NCBI GenBank assembly: GCA_028698335.1
Contig: JAQVDP010000007.1
Coordinates: forward strand, 171,823 to 235,822
DNA length: 64,000 nucleotides
Origin: Nevskiales bacterium
GTDB lineage: Bacteria > Pseudomonadota > Gammaproteobacteria > Nevskiales > Nevskiaceae
Direction of reading: 5' to 3'
Shown piece after piece: positions 7,752-18,191 of this stretch; position 1 is the first letter of the stretch; every line of letters begins with the position of its first letter. The position numbers and the translations under genes were made by a program. Below the pieces are notes generated by a model. The model made no database searches, had not been told where the DNA came from, and worked only from the letters and a program-made list of their open reading frames with translations.

Positions 7752-10105
7752 CGCCGCTTCGACTGCAGGGCGTCGGCGAGCGCCGCGCCCAACGACCCCA
7801 TCCGCTCATCGCTCTTGGAAGCGCCGCGCCCGGGCGCGCCCGGGCGCGCCTGTCCTGCAGGCCGCGACGGCTTGCGCGATCGGCGATCACCATCAGCGCC
7901 GGCGCCCGCGCGAGGACTCCGCGCTTCGCCGCCGTCCTTGCGCATCGACAGCGCGATGCGCTTGCGCTTCGGGTCGACATCGACGACCCGAACCCGCACG
8001 ACATCGCCGGCCTTGACCACCTGGTGCGGATCCTTGACGAAGCGATCCGCCAACTGCGAGACGTGGACCAGACCGTCCTGGTGCACCCCGACGTCGACGA
8101 ACGCGCCGAACGCGGCGACATTGGTTACCGTGCCCTCGAGCATCATGCCGGGGCGCAGATCGCCGATCTCGTTGACCGCGTCGTTGAATGCCGCGGTGCG
8201 GAACCCGGGACGCGGATCCCGGCCCGGCTTCTCCAGCTCCGCGATGATGTCGCGCACCGTCGGCAGGCCGAAGTGGTCGTCGACGAAGCGCTGCGGATCG
8301 ACCGCCCGCAACGCCGTGGCGTCGCCCATCAGGGTCCGGAGATCGCGCCCGCAGGCCGCGACGATCCGCTCGGCCACGCCGTAGGCCTCCGGATGCACCG
8401 CCGAGGCATCGAGCGGCTCGGCACCGTTCGGAATCCGCAGGAAGCCCGCGCACTGTTCGAAGGTCTTGGGACCGAGCCGCGCAACCTCCAGCAGATCGCG
8501 ACGGGTCCTGAACGGGCCGTTGGCATCGCGATGCATGACGATGGCCTCGGCCAGCGACGTGCCCAGACCGGCCACGCGGGCCAGCAGCGAGGCCGACGCG
8601 GTGTTGAGGTCGACACCGACGGCATTGACCGCGTCCTCGACGACGGCGTCGAGGCTGCGCGCGAGCCGGAACTGGTCGACGTCGTGCTGGTACTGGCCGA
8701 CGCCGATCGACTTCGGCTCGATCTTCACCAGTTCCGCGAGCGGATCCTGCAGCCGCCGCGCGATCGACACCGCGCCGCGCAGCGAGACGTCGAGGTTCGG
8801 AAACTCGCGCGAGGCGGTTTCGGATGCGGAGTAGACCGATGCCCCCGCCTCACTGACGGTGACCTTGATCGGCTTGGGCGCGGGAAGATCGCCCAGCAGT
8901 TCCGCGACCAGCTTGTCGGTCTCGCGGCTGGCGGTCCCGTTGCCGATCGCCACCAGCTCCACGGCATGCGCGCGGATCAGCCGCGCCAGCTCCGCCTGCG
9001 CGCCGCGAACATCGTTGCGGGGCTGGAACGGATAGACCGTCGCGGTTTCGAGCAGCTTGCCGGTGCCGTCGACCACGGCGACCTTGACGCCGGTGCGGAT
9101 GCCCGGATCCAGCCCCATCGTCGCACGGGACCCGGCCGGCGCGGCCAGCAGCAGATCCTTGAGGTTGCGCGCGAAGACGTGAATGGCTTCCTCTTCGGCA
9201 CGCTCGCGCAACTCGACCATCAGGTCGACCGACAGGCTCATCGAGAACTTGACCCGCCACGACCAGCGCACGACTCCGAACAGCCACGCGTTCCCGGTGC
9301 CGGCCGCGCTGTCGTACGGAACCGCATAGGTGTCCGCGATGATCCGCTCCACCGGCTTGACCGGCGACGGATCCTCGGCGTCGATCTCGATTTCGAGCGC
9401 GAGGACATCCTCGTTGCGTCCGCGCATCATCGCCAGCGCGCGATGGCTCGGCACCGTCGCCCAGCGCTCATGATGATCGAAGTAGTCGGAGAACTTGCTG
9501 CCGGATTCGGCCTTGCCTTCGACCAGCCGCGACCGCAGCACTGCCTTTTCGCGCAGATAGGCTCGCAAGCGCCCGAGCAGCTCGGCGTTCTCGGCGAACT
9601 GCTCGGTGAGAATGTCGCGGGCGCCGTCGAGCGCGGCCTTGACGTCCGGCACCTCGTCGGTGACGTAGGCCTGCGCCGCCGTCTCCGGATTCAGGCCGCG
9701 ATCCTGCAGCAGCGCCTCGGCCAGCGGGCCGAGTCCTTTCTCACGCGCGATCTCCGCGCGGGTCCGGCGCTTGGGCTTGTACGGCAGGTACAGATCCTCG
9801 AGCTCCGCCTTGGTATCGACGCCGGCGATCCGCGCCTCGAGCGCGTCGGTGAGCTTGCCCTGCGACCGGATCGACTCGAGTACGGTCTCGCGACGCGCGT
9901 TCAACTCGCGCAGATAGGACAGGCGCTCCTCCAGCGTACGCAGCTGGCTGTCATCGAGCCCGCCGGTGACCTCCTTGCGGTAACGCGCGATGAACGGAAC
10001 CGTGGCCCCTTCATCGAGCAGGCCGATGGCGGCAATGACTTGGGGGGCGCGTGCGGAAATCTCGGCGGCGATCGTCTGGGCGATGCGCTCAGCAGGCTGG
10101 GTCAT
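7748..10105 (-). CDS. tex: Tex, RNA-binding transcription accessory protein
   Basis: A 785-residue protein matching full-length Tex: an N-terminal helix-turn-helix-rich region, a YqgF/RNase H-like fold in the middle ([12 protein letters not shown], about residue 330), helix-hairpin-helix repeats around 500-560 ([13 protein letters not shown]), and a C-terminal S1 RNA-binding domain (about 640-715, [16 protein letters not shown]) followed by a basic tail. Tex binds nucleic acid, associates with transcription elongation and is linked to virulence-gene expression in other bacteria. It is a single gene, not obviously in an operon; the gene upstream on its strand is the beta-propeller cyclase more than 100 bases away. 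Confidence 0.97.
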   Translation of the reverse strand: MTQPAERIAQTIAAEISARAPQVIAAIGLLDEGATVPFIARYRKEVTGGLDDSQLRTLEERLSYLRELNARRETVLESIRSQGKLTDALEARIAGVDTKAELEDLYLPYKPKRRTRAEIAREKGLGPLAEALLQDRGLNPETAAQAYVTDEVPDVKAALDGARDILTEQFAENAELLGRLRAYLREKAVLRSRLVEGKAESGSKFSDYFDHHERWATVPSHRALAMMRGRNEDVLALEIEIDAEDPSPVKPVERIIADTYAVPYDSAAGTGNAWLFGVVRWSWRVKFSMSLSVDLMVELRERAEEEAIHVFARNLKDLLLAAPAGSRATMGLDPGIRTGVKVAVVDGTGKLLETATVYPFQPRNDVRGAQAELARLIRAHAVELVAIGNGTASRETDKLVAELLGDLPAPKPIKVTVSEAGASVYSASETASREFPNLDVSLRGAVSIARRLQDPLAELVKIEPKSIGVGQYQHDVDQFRLARSLDAVVEDAVNAVGVDLNTASASLLARVAGLGTSLAEAIVMHRDANGPFRTRRDLLEVARLGPKTFEQCAGFLRIPNGAEPLDASAVHPEAYGVAERIVAACGRDLRTLMGDATALRAVDPQRFVDDHFGLPTVRDIIAELEKPGRDPRPGFRTAAFNDAVNEIGDLRPGMMLEGTVTNVAAFGAFVDVGVHQDGLVHVSQLADRFVKDPHQVVKAGDVVRVRVVDVDPKRKRIALSMRKDGGEARSPRAGAGADGDRRSRKPSRPAGQARPGAPGRGASKSDERMGSLGAALADALQSKRR

Positions 10106-10213
10106 GGGGGACTCGCTGCGAAAATCAAAAAACGGGGCGCGACCTTAACCCGAGGCGGCGCCAGCGCCAATCTGGCGCGTCACGGCCGATTGTGCTTGGC
10201 CCCGACGCGGCAT

Positions 10214-13201
10214 TCAGGCGGCAGCTTCGTCGCCGTCGACGCAGACCCGATTGCGCCCGCTCGCCTTGGCCTGGTAGACCGCCCGGTCGGCGGCCTCCTG
10301 CAAGCCGCGCAAGGCATCGCCGCCGATCGGGCGGCACTCGGCAACACCGATCGAGACGGTCACGCCGGTGTGCATGGATTCGATGCGCTGCTGCATGCGG
10401 CGGGCGATTGCGGCCGCGTCGCGGAGTTCGACACCGGGGAAGATCGCCATGAACTCGTCGCCACCGAAGCGGGCCAACAGATCGGAATCACGCCGCAGGC
10501 AGGCCTTGAGCTCGGACGCGACGCGCTTGAGCAGCTCGTCCCCCTCGAGATGCCCGTGGTTGTCGTTGTAGACCTTGAAGTGGTCGAGGTCGATCGCCAA
10601 CAGTGAAATCGGCCGCTCGCCATCGATCGAGTGGTTCCACGCCATGTCGAGATAGGTATCGAGGCGCCGGCGGTTGGGGATCTCGGTCAGACCGTCGAGA
10701 TGCGCCAGATCGTGCAGTCGCTGGTTGGCGATTTCGAGTTCGGTCGTGCGCTCGGCGACCATGGCCTCGAGCTGGTGCGCCTGCAAGCGCAGCCGCAGCG
10801 TCCGCCAGCGCACGATCGCCGTGATCAGGATCCCGGTGCTGAACATCAGCACCGCGATCCACAGGACGCGCGCCGCCGGCGACGCATACCACGGTGCTTC
10901 GACGAGGATGCGCAACGGCGCCATGTCGACGATATGTCCGCGGCTGTCGCGGGCGCTGATGCGCAGGCCGTAGTCGCCGGGGGGCAGGCGGCTGTAGGCC
11001 ACACTGGGCATCTCGCTCCACTCGGTTGCCTGGGCTTCCAGCCCGACCAGACGGCTCCGGTAGACCACGCGCGCCGCGCCGGCCAGATCCGGCAGCGCGA
11101 AGTGGACGGCCAGCGTGCCGCCGCCGAACGGCACCCGGATCGATCCGCCCGCGTCCGGCAACGGCTGCGCCGTGGGCACACCATCGGCTCCAACCACCTC
11201 GATGCCGCGCAGGACCAGCTCGAGGCCGTTGGCCGCCGGGTCAGGCGCACGCGCCGGATCGAAGCGCAGAACACCGTGCGTGGCGCTGAACAGGGCCGCG
11301 CCGGCATCGTCGAAACCCAGCGCCTGCAACTGGCCGTGACGGAAGCTGCCCAGCGTCTCCTGACGCCAGTGCCCGCGCTCGACCTCGCGATAGATCCGGT
11401 TGAAGCTGAACGCCCAGCGCCGCCCATCGGGCGCCTGCGCCAGCTCCAGCAGCTCGCCGGGCCGTCGCAAGTCCGCGAGCCCGCCCAGATCGCTGGCCTG
11501 GAAGGCCTGGCCATTCCATTCGAAGAAACCGGCCGCGGTCGCCGCGACCAGCTTGCCGTCGAGACGGACGATCCGCGCCTCCGCGCCGCCGCCGTATGCC
11601 AGGTCCGATTCGGCGTAGCGGGTGCTTTCGAGCAGTTCACCGTACCCGGGGTCGAAACGCAGACGATGGATCCCGTCGCGCGACGTCCCCAGCCACAGCT
11701 CGCCGCGCGCGAGCTCGACGGCGGTCAGCACCTGCGCCTCATCCATGTCGTCGACGCGAACGCTCTCGGTCCAGACACCACCGGACCGGCGTAGCACGAC
11801 GATGCCCGATTCGGTGCCGACGAAGACGGTCTCCGGTTCGAAACCGGAGCGCATCAACAGCCGGGGATAGACCGAATCGTCGGTCAGCGGCTGAGCCCGG
11901 TCGTTACGGATCAGGCGGACGCCGTAGGTATCGGCAAGCAAGGCGGTCTCGTCGTCGATCGGCAGCAGGTCCCAGGCCTCGATATCGGACCAGGCCTGGC
12001 GGTCGAACTCGGGACGCCCATGGCGCTCCCAGATCCGATAGACCCCGGACGCGGTCATCCCGAACCACTGCCCGCGCCACTGCACCAGCTTGTTGAGGGC
12101 GCGGCTCCAGCCCTGCTCCGGCCCCAGCACGGTCCACGGCGCGGGCCACTGCACGTGAAACGCCGCCTCCTGGCTGGCCACGAGCAAGCCGCCGTCACGC
12201 GCGCGCGCCAGGCCGGCGAGGAAATCGTGATCCACCCGGAACCGCCAGTAGGTCTCCACCGCCGGCGCGTAGACATAGACCTCGCCCTCGGTGCCGGCCA
12301 GGGCAACGGTGCCGTCCTCGAGCGGCATGCCGTCGCTGAACGCGTTCGACTCCGGAAATTCGGGCGGCATGCGACGCACCCCGACGCGGCCGTTGCGCAG
12401 CTGGCGCCAGACGCCGTCGGCGCACAATGCCAGCAGCGCCGGACCGTTCGCGTCCCTGATCGGAACGAACTTCCAGACATGATCCTGCAAGCGCTCACCG
12501 CCCGGCAGCAATGCCCAGTCGTCGCCGGTCCAGCGCATCAGACCATGTCCGCGAAACTGCAGCAGCAGCTCACCGTCGTGCTCGACCATCGCGCCGTAGC
12601 GCTGCGGATACCGCCACGTGCGCACCACGCCGCTTGCCGGATCGAAGCGGAACAGGTGTTCGAGCGCGCGAAAGAACACGCCCTCGCCGGAAACGACGAT
12701 CTGCCAGATGTCCGCGATCGACTCGTCCGCGCCGAGTCCGGCTGCGGCGGTCAGGTCGTAGTAGCGCTCGATGCCGGAAGCGTCGCGCTGCAGATAACCG
12801 AAGGCGTTGAATCCGCCCACGTAGACCCGGCCGTGCCCGTCGTGTCGCAACGAACGGACGATGTCGCCGTTCGAGGTCTTGATCAGCCGCCATGCAGCGC
12901 CGTCATAGGTCATGACGCCGCCGTGCCCGGCGACGTGGACGACCGAATGATCGTCGACGTCGATATCGAAGTTCTGCAGGTAGAGATCGAGATCCGGCTG
13001 CAGACGCGTGATCAGCGGATCGCCGTCGAGCACGCCGCGAGCCGACGCGGTCGCCTCCAGCAACCCGCCCCCCAACCAGACCACCGCGATGGCGAGCCGC
13101 CACCAGCGGCGCATCGACCGCCACGCTGGCGCCGAACCGGACGCAGCACCGCCGCGCCCGGCGCCGCTGTCATGCCGCGCTGGAACTGATGTCATTTCCA
13201 T
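10214..13201 (-). CDS. beta-propeller / Y_Y_Y / GGDEF sensor diguanylate cyclase
   Basis: A 995-residue single-pass sensor. After a signal-anchor segment (MRRWWR..., Met at 13114), the periplasmic part (about 60-760) contains many two-component-regulator-propeller-type repeats (Trp-x-Gly-x-DG-patterns). A Y_Y_Y-type Ig-like domain (VVYRSRLVGLE...PPGDYGLRISARD) follows, then a membrane helix near residue 785, a coiled linker and a GGDEF domain with intact GGDEF and an RDSD I-site (RxxD). This architecture is best known from hybrid sensors of polysaccharide use in Bacteroidetes; here the output is c-di-GMP synthesis. The start is uncertain: 13201, 13195 and 13114 are all ATG, none with a strong ribosome binding site. 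Confidence 0.9.
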   Translation of the reverse strand: MEMTSVPARHDSGAGRGGAASGSAPAWRSMRRWWRLAIAVVWLGGGLLEATASARGVLDGDPLITRLQPDLDLYLQNFDIDVDDHSVVHVAGHGGVMTYDGAAWRLIKTSNGDIVRSLRHDGHGRVYVGGFNAFGYLQRDASGIERYYDLTAAAGLGADESIADIWQIVVSGEGVFFRALEHLFRFDPASGVVRTWRYPQRYGAMVEHDGELLLQFRGHGLMRWTGDDWALLPGGERLQDHVWKFVPIRDANGPALLALCADGVWRQLRNGRVGVRRMPPEFPESNAFSDGMPLEDGTVALAGTEGEVYVYAPAVETYWRFRVDHDFLAGLARARDGGLLVASQEAAFHVQWPAPWTVLGPEQGWSRALNKLVQWRGQWFGMTASGVYRIWERHGRPEFDRQAWSDIEAWDLLPIDDETALLADTYGVRLIRNDRAQPLTDDSVYPRLLMRSGFEPETVFVGTESGIVVLRRSGGVWTESVRVDDMDEAQVLTAVELARGELWLGTSRDGIHRLRFDPGYGELLESTRYAESDLAYGGGAEARIVRLDGKLVAATAAGFFEWNGQAFQASDLGGLADLRRPGELLELAQAPDGRRWAFSFNRIYREVERGHWRQETLGSFRHGQLQALGFDDAGAALFSATHGVLRFDPARAPDPAANGLELVLRGIEVVGADGVPTAQPLPDAGGSIRVPFGGGTLAVHFALPDLAGAARVVYRSRLVGLEAQATEWSEMPSVAYSRLPPGDYGLRISARDSRGHIVDMAPLRILVEAPWYASPAARVLWIAVLMFSTGILITAIVRWRTLRLRLQAHQLEAMVAERTTELEIANQRLHDLAHLDGLTEIPNRRRLDTYLDMAWNHSIDGERPISLLAIDLDHFKVYNDNHGHLEGDELLKRVASELKACLRRDSDLLARFGGDEFMAIFPGVELRDAAAIARRMQQRIESMHTGVTVSIGVAECRPIGGDALRGLQEAADRAVYQAKASGRNRVCVDGDEAAA

Positions 13202-13355
13202 CCGAATCGTCCGGACCGCCCCATCCCCGGGAGCATGGTTCTTCTTGCCCAGCTTGGGACTATGTCGGACTCGGCCCGCAAAGGCCAGCATCCCGCGGCA
13301 CGCTCAGGCATGATGCAAAGGCCGGCCGCCGGTCATCCCCCGCCAGGAGATTCCG

Positions 13356-14738
13356 ATGGGCATCACCAAGAAGCTCAATCCGCTGGACTGGACCTTCCTT
13401 GCCGCCGAATCGCGTGAATCGATGATGCACGTCGGCGCCTTGATGCTGTTCGAACCGGCGGCGGCGCAGCATCCCGAGCAGCTGCGCACGATGATGGACG
13501 AGCTGCGCGAACAGGCCGAGGCGTATCCGCCGTGGAATCTGAAGCTGCGCTATCCGGAGCGCCCGGCGGCGCCTCGCCAGGCCTGGATCGAGGACCCCGA
13601 CTTCGACGTCGAATACCACATCCGCCGCTCGGCCCTTCCCGTGCCGGGCGACGAACGCGAGCTCGGCATCCTCGTGTCACGCCTGCACAGCCACAACATC
13701 GATTTTCACCGTCCGCCGTGGGAAGCCCATTTCATCGAAGGACTCAGCGACGGCCGCTTCGCGATCTATCTGAAGGTGCATCACGCCCTTGTCGACGGCT
13801 ACACCGGCATCCAGCTGCTGTCGCGCAGCCTGTCGGGCAACCCCGACGAGCTCGACACCCCGATCTTCTTCGCACGCCGACCGAAGCCGCGGGCGCGCGG
13901 AGCCAGGAGCCGGACGCCGCCGACGCTGGACGCACTGATGCAGGCGGTCCGGGAGCAGTACGGGGCGACCCGCAACATCACCCGCGCGCTGACCACGGTG
14001 CTCGGACGCAAGGATCGCGCTCTGATCGCACCGATGCAGGCGCCCAAATCGGTCCTGAACCAGCGCATCAGCCGCAACCGGCGGTTCGCGACCCAGCAGT
14101 TCGATGTGTCCCGCCTCAAGGCCGTCGCCGCCGCCCGCGGCGGCACCCTCAACGACGCCGTCCTGATGTTGTGCGGATCGGCCTTGCGGCGGTATCTGAT
14201 CGAACAGGACGAGTTACCGCTGGAACCGCTTACGGCGATGCTGCCGGTCAATATCCGCCCCAAGGACGATCCCGGCGGCGGCAACGCCGTCGGCGCCATC
14301 CTCGCCACGCTGGCAACCGACGTGGCCGATCCGGAGCAGCGCTTCGAAACCATCGTGGCCTCCACGCGCAGCGCCAAGGCCCAGCTTCAGGGCATGACCC
14401 GCAGCGCGATCATGCAGTACAGCGCGCTGCTGATGGCGCCGCTGGCCCTGTCGCCGATTCCGGGCGTGGCCGGACGGATACGCCCGGCGTTCAACGTGGT
14501 CATTTCAAACGTGCCGGGACCGACGCAGGCACTGTACTTCCGCGGCAATCGCATGCAGGCCTACTACCCGCTGTCGATTCCGTTTCACGGCTACGCCCTG
14601 AACATCACCGTGGTCAGCTACGAGAACACGTTGAACTTCGGGTTCATCGGCTGTCGCGATCAGGTTCCGCATCTGCAGCGGCTCGCGGTCTACAGCCGCG
14701 AGGCGCTCGAAACCCTGGAGTCGGAACTCGATCTGTGA
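13356..14738 (+). CDS. wax ester synthase/diacylglycerol acyltransferase (WS/DGAT), copy 1
   Basis: A 460-residue bifunctional acyltransferase that joins acyl-CoA to long-chain alcohols or diacylglycerol, producing wax esters or triacylglycerol. The active-site HHALVDG motif (HHxxxDG) is at residues 141-147, with the family's N-terminal LNPLDWTFLAAES block, an NDAVL motif near 265 and a C-terminal SNVPGP motif near 385. A good AGGAG ribosome binding site precedes the ATG. It stands alone, divergent from the propeller-GGDEF gene and convergent with the lipoprotein operon. Two more paralogs lie at 27363 and 60196. Confidence 0.95.
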   Translation: MGITKKLNPLDWTFLAAESRESMMHVGALMLFEPAAAQHPEQLRTMMDELREQAEAYPPWNLKLRYPERPAAPRQAWIEDPDFDVEYHIRRSALPVPGDERELGILVSRLHSHNIDFHRPPWEAHFIEGLSDGRFAIYLKVHHALVDGYTGIQLLSRSLSGNPDELDTPIFFARRPKPRARGARSRTPPTLDALMQAVREQYGATRNITRALTTVLGRKDRALIAPMQAPKSVLNQRISRNRRFATQQFDVSRLKAVAAARGGTLNDAVLMLCGSALRRYLIEQDELPLEPLTAMLPVNIRPKDDPGGGNAVGAILATLATDVADPEQRFETIVASTRSAKAQLQGMTRSAIMQYSALLMAPLALSPIPGVAGRIRPAFNVVISNVPGPTQALYFRGNRMQAYYPLSIPFHGYALNITVVSYENTLNFGFIGCRDQVPHLQRLAVYSREALETLESELDL

Positions 14739-14756
14739 GCGCCCCCGCAGGACCGC

Positions 14757-15266
14757 TCACGGCCGCCGGATCTGCGCCTCGAGATTGGCCTTGACCGCCC
14801 GCGCGTCGTAGGCGTCGACGCGGTCCGCGGGACGTGTCCCGGAATAGACCCGGATGTCGGCCTGCGCGTGATATTCGGTACCGTCACCGCCGGCGCGGGT
14901 CCCGATGCCGATCCCGAGTCCGGCATGCGATCCGCCGCCGAAGCCGCCGATGCCGATACTGACGCCGGACCCCGGCTTCGCGCTGCCCTGCGTGCCCTGG
15001 CCGATGACGACGAAGTAATCGCGCCCCGTGGCCAGCGTCAGCTCGGCCGCCCGATACAGCAGATAGTTCTCGGCGGTCTGCCGCGAAGTTGCCGAGCTGC
15101 CGATGAAATGGATCTGATAACGGTCCGGTTCGAGCTGCTGCTCATAATAGCCATACCCCTTCTGCAAGGGCTGGTAAGGGGTGGCGACAGCGCAGGCCGC
15201 GAGCACGACGCCGGCCCAGCCGGCGAACCCCGCGCTCCGGGCAATGCTCCACCCGCGGCGGCTCAC
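14757..15266 (-). CDS. CC0125/CC1285-type lipoprotein
   Basis: A 169-residue lipoprotein with a lipobox (VLAAC, Cys about residue 25) after a short hydrophobic signal. The mature part has the family pattern ATPYQP...GYYEQQLEPDRYQIHFIGSS and NYLLYRAAELTL, followed by a Gly-rich stretch (about 100-130) and a C-terminal beta segment. The function is unknown; proteins of this family are widespread in alpha- and gammaproteobacteria. Its ATG overlaps the stop of the upstream DUF6491-like gene by four bases, so the two are translated from one message. Confidence 0.85.
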   Translation of the reverse strand: MSRRGWSIARSAGFAGWAGVVLAACAVATPYQPLQKGYGYYEQQLEPDRYQIHFIGSSATSRQTAENYLLYRAAELTLATGRDYFVVIGQGTQGSAKPGSGVSIGIGGFGGGSHAGLGIGIGTRAGGDGTEYHAQADIRVYSGTRPADRVDAYDARAVKANLEAQIRRP

Positions 15267-15745
15267 GACGCGTCCGCCACCGGCTCGACGCGCTCGAGCA
15301 CCTGCAACCCGCCGATCCCGCAGCGGTTGAGTTCGATATTGCCGGGATCACGGACCAGCAGACGGTCGGCGACGCCCAGTGTTGTCGTGCGCGCGGTGAA
15401 GCCGATGGCATAGGCGGTCGACAGGCCATCGCAATGCTGCATCAGGGTCACCAGATACCGCCGCGTCGGCCCCGTCGAGATGATCAGATGCATGTCGTCG
15501 AGATAGGTCCAACCGTCCAGGCGATAGTGCGGGATCGACAGGATCTCGTCCCCGAGCCGATAGCCCATCAGCTCCAGGCGCTCGGCCAGGGCATCCGCTG
15601 GCTCGGCACGCTGCGCCGCCGCCCCGTCGCTGGAGGGCGCCGTCGTCGACGCGCAACCGCCGGCCATCATCAGCCACAGCGCCGCGATCGCGGCGCAGCC
15701 GCCACGGCGCAAGGTGGCTCGGCTAATCCTCAACGGAGTCGTCAT
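15263..15745 (-). CDS. DUF6491-like lipoprotein
   Basis: A 160-residue predicted lipoprotein (lipobox GGCAS, Cys about residue 31). The mature domain has the pattern LDGWTYLDDMHLI...RRYLVTLMQHCDGL...C-GI, with two conserved cysteines, as in the small DUF6491 family. The function is unknown. I start it at ATG 15745, which gives a proper signal peptide; the longer frame to 15859 has no signal and overlaps the upstream gene. It overlaps the DUF3014 stop upstream and the CC0125-type start downstream, so it is the middle gene of a three-gene envelope operon. Confidence 0.8.
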   Translation of the reverse strand: MTTPLRISRATLRRGGCAAIAALWLMMAGGCASTTAPSSDGAAAQRAEPADALAERLELMGYRLGDEILSIPHYRLDGWTYLDDMHLIISTGPTRRYLVTLMQHCDGLSTAYAIGFTARTTTLGVADRLLVRDPGNIELNRCGIGGLQVLERVEPVADAS

Positions 15746-16625
15746 CCACCGGCGCGTCGTCGGCAGGCGCGCCTTCGGCCAGATCGGATTTGACGGCCGC
15801 CGACCCGGCAATGATCGCGCGACGGATGTCGCGAAGCTGCTGTTTGACGATGCGGGCATTCTCAGTCCCCATGCGGACCAGAATCTTCTGACCGGAGGAC
15901 AGATCCTCGAGTTCCGGATCAGCGTAGCGGTAAAGCACCTTCGGGCGCACCAGCCGGATCGGCCCCTCGACCTCGGGTGCCCGCAGGAGATGGTCGATGA
16001 TCCCGATCAGGCGGTCATTGAAATAGCGATCGGGGAAACCCAGATCCGCGTAGGCCTGCTGGAACAGCGGGTAGTAGCGCAGGTACAGCGCCGCCAGCTG
16101 CTCGGCGTCGACCGCCTTGAAGGCCGATATGTAGGGGGCATAGCGCTCGCCGTTGCGCGGATCGAGCACGATCTGATCGTCTTCGACGACCCGGACCTCG
16201 GGGCGCCCCGGGACGTGGCGAACCGGGCGCAGACGCAGCGGCAGCGGATCACCGTCGAGGCTGTCGATCGCCACGACCAGACGCTCGATGATCCGCCGCG
16301 GAATCAGGTAGGCGTCGATCGGCGGCTTGCCGAAGACCTGCTCAAGCCCCTCGCGCACCTCCGGATCGCTGTCGCCCAGCGCGGGCAACGGCGGAGCGGA
16401 CGGCTGCGTCTCGTCGCCGTTGTCGGCGGTTTCGGCGGGCTCCACCGGATACTGGATCTCCGCGGCCGGCGGCGTCTCTTCGACCGGCACTTCGGCAATC
16501 GTCTCTTCGACGGGCTCGATCGTTTCGATCCCGCCGTCAGCCTGCCCCCGATACAGGTAATAGCCGATTCCGGTCAGCACCAGCACCACGGCAAGCAGAA
16601 ACCCAACCCACACACCTCTGTTCAT
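15723..16625 (-). CDS. DUF3014 membrane-anchored protein
   Basis: A 300-residue protein with a single N-terminal membrane helix (residues 6-24), an acidic Pro/Glu-rich linker to about residue 90, and a C-terminal domain of the DUF3014 type (DSDPEVREGLEQVFG, IPRRIIERLVVAIDSL, YPLFQQAYADLGFPDRYFNDRLIGIIDHLL). It is probably anchored in the inner membrane with the domain in the periplasm. First gene of the DUF3014-DUF6491-CC0125 operon; the region 16626-16817 between it and the P450 would hold its promoter. Confidence 0.87.
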   Translation of the reverse strand: MNRGVWVGFLLAVVLVLTGIGYYLYRGQADGGIETIEPVEETIAEVPVEETPPAAEIQYPVEPAETADNGDETQPSAPPLPALGDSDPEVREGLEQVFGKPPIDAYLIPRRIIERLVVAIDSLDGDPLPLRLRPVRHVPGRPEVRVVEDDQIVLDPRNGERYAPYISAFKAVDAEQLAALYLRYYPLFQQAYADLGFPDRYFNDRLIGIIDHLLRAPEVEGPIRLVRPKVLYRYADPELEDLSSGQKILVRMGTENARIVKQQLRDIRRAIIAGSAAVKSDLAEGAPADDAPVDDDSVED

Positions 16626-16817
16626 ATTGACGTTCCGTCGTCTCTCGTTTTCACGTCCCGACGTGCAGTCTCCCAGAAAGGCGGGACATCTTCACGTCAC
16701 CCGGCTTCGACCTCATCCGCTTGGAGGAATTCACCGGCCCGATTCGTTGCTAAAAGCACGGTGCTGGAATTAACGAACCAGCCTCTCAAAATTCAACACC
16801 GCCGATTCTGCCGGAGA

Positions 16818-18191
16818 ATGCCTGTGACCGCTGCGACCCAAACCCTGACGCCTCGCGAGACGCCGCGCGTCCCGGGCCTGCCCCTGATCGGCAACCTGCT
16901 GGGCATGGCCAAGGACCCGGCGCAGTATTTCGTCGAGTGCTACCGCAAGTACGGCCCGGTGTTCCGCCTGAATATCCTCGGCAACGATTACGTCGTCATC
17001 GCCGGCATCGAGGCCGCCACCTTCCTCGGCACGCGCGAAGGCAAGGAATGCCTGCGTTCGAAGGAGTTCTGGGAGGGCCTGGTCGGCGAATACAAGGCCA
17101 CGCGCATCCTCACCGGCGAGGACGGCGAAAGCCACAAGGAGCTGCGCGACATCATGCGCAGGGGCTACTCCAAGGAGTCGATCAAGGGCCGCTACAACGA
17201 GCTGGTGGCGATCACCGACCGGGTCATCGAACGCGACTGGAAGATCGGCAAGAAGGTCCCGGTGGTGGAGGCGATGCAGTACATGGTCACCGACCAGCTC
17301 GGCACCATCCTCACCGGCGCGGCGCCCTTGGAGTACGTCAAGGACATCCGCTACATGATCCTGCACATCCTCAACGTGCTGGTCACGCGGCAGCGGCCCA
17401 AGATCCTGCTCAAGAAACCGCACTACAAGAAGGCCAAGGCCCGTGTTTTCGAGCTCGGCAACAAGATGATCGAACAGGCGCGCGCCCGTGCCGGCAAGGT
17501 GCCGGACGATCAGAAGAACCTGATCGACGACATCTACGAGGCGCACGTGAAGACGCCGGACGTGATGCCGGCCTCCGACCTGATCGTCGCGCTGACCGGA
17601 CCCTACGTCGCCGGGCTCGACACCGTCGCCAACACCACGGCCGCGATCGTCTACACCGTCCTCAAGCATCCGGAAGTCAAGGCGCGCGTACTGGCCGAGG
17701 TCGACGCACTGTTCGCCGAGGGCGAGATCGAGGAAGGCGACCTGCTCAAGCGCATTCCGTCGCTGCAGGGCGCGATCATGGAAACGATGCGGCTGTATCC
17801 GATCGCCGTGGCGCAGATGCGTACGGCGACCAAGGACTTCATGTTCGAGGGGCACCAGATCCACCGTGGCGACATGGTCTACATCGCCACCAGCGTGCCG
17901 CACTTCATGGAAGAGTACTTCCCGGAACCGCGCAAGTTCGATATCGACCGCTATACCAAGCCGCGCGCGGAACACATGCAGGCGGGCGCCTACTCGCCGT
18001 TCGGCCGCGGACCGCACACCTGCCTGGGCAAGAGCCTCGCCGAGGTCCAGATCGCCCTGTCGATGGCGCGGCTGTTCTACAAGCTCGATCTCGAACTCGA
18101 CCCGCCGGATTACGAACTGAAGACCAAGACCGCGCCGACACCCGGCCCGGCGATGGACTTCAAGGTCAAGGTCCGCGGCTACCGCCACTGA
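16818..18191 (+). CDS. cytochrome P450 monooxygenase
   Basis: A soluble class I-type bacterial P450 of about 457 residues. It has the proline-rich N-terminus (PRVPGLPLIGNLLG), the I-helix oxygen-activation motif AGLDT (about residue 265), the K-helix ExxR (ETMR, about 321) and the haem-binding loop FGRGPHTCLG (thiolate Cys about 402). The substrate cannot be told from sequence; no ferredoxin or reductase lies next to it. ATG 16818 sits too close to the GGAGA ribosome binding site, so GTG 16824 may be the true start. Its 3' end overlaps the convergent hydrogenase protease gene by 26 bases. Confidence 0.95.
   Translation: MPVTAATQTLTPRETPRVPGLPLIGNLLGMAKDPAQYFVECYRKYGPVFRLNILGNDYVVIAGIEAATFLGTREGKECLRSKEFWEGLVGEYKATRILTGEDGESHKELRDIMRRGYSKESIKGRYNELVAITDRVIERDWKIGKKVPVVEAMQYMVTDQLGTILTGAAPLEYVKDIRYMILHILNVLVTRQRPKILLKKPHYKKAKARVFELGNKMIEQARARAGKVPDDQKNLIDDIYEAHVKTPDVMPASDLIVALTGPYVAGLDTVANTTAAIVYTVLKHPEVKARVLAEVDALFAEGEIEEGDLLKRIPSLQGAIMETMRLYPIAVAQMRTATKDFMFEGHQIHRGDMVYIATSVPHFMEEYFPEPRKFDIDRYTKPRAEHMQAGAYSPFGRGPHTCLGKSLAEVQIALSMARLFYKLDLELDPPDYELKTKTAPTPGPAMDFKVKVRGYRH

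Noticed and set aside
7301..10606. 1101-residue open frame on the plus strand across tex
   Set aside because: It is antisense to tex and to the ends of two GGDEF genes, is Arg/Asp/Gln-rich with no domain pattern, and has no ribosome binding site. High GC makes such shadow frames long.
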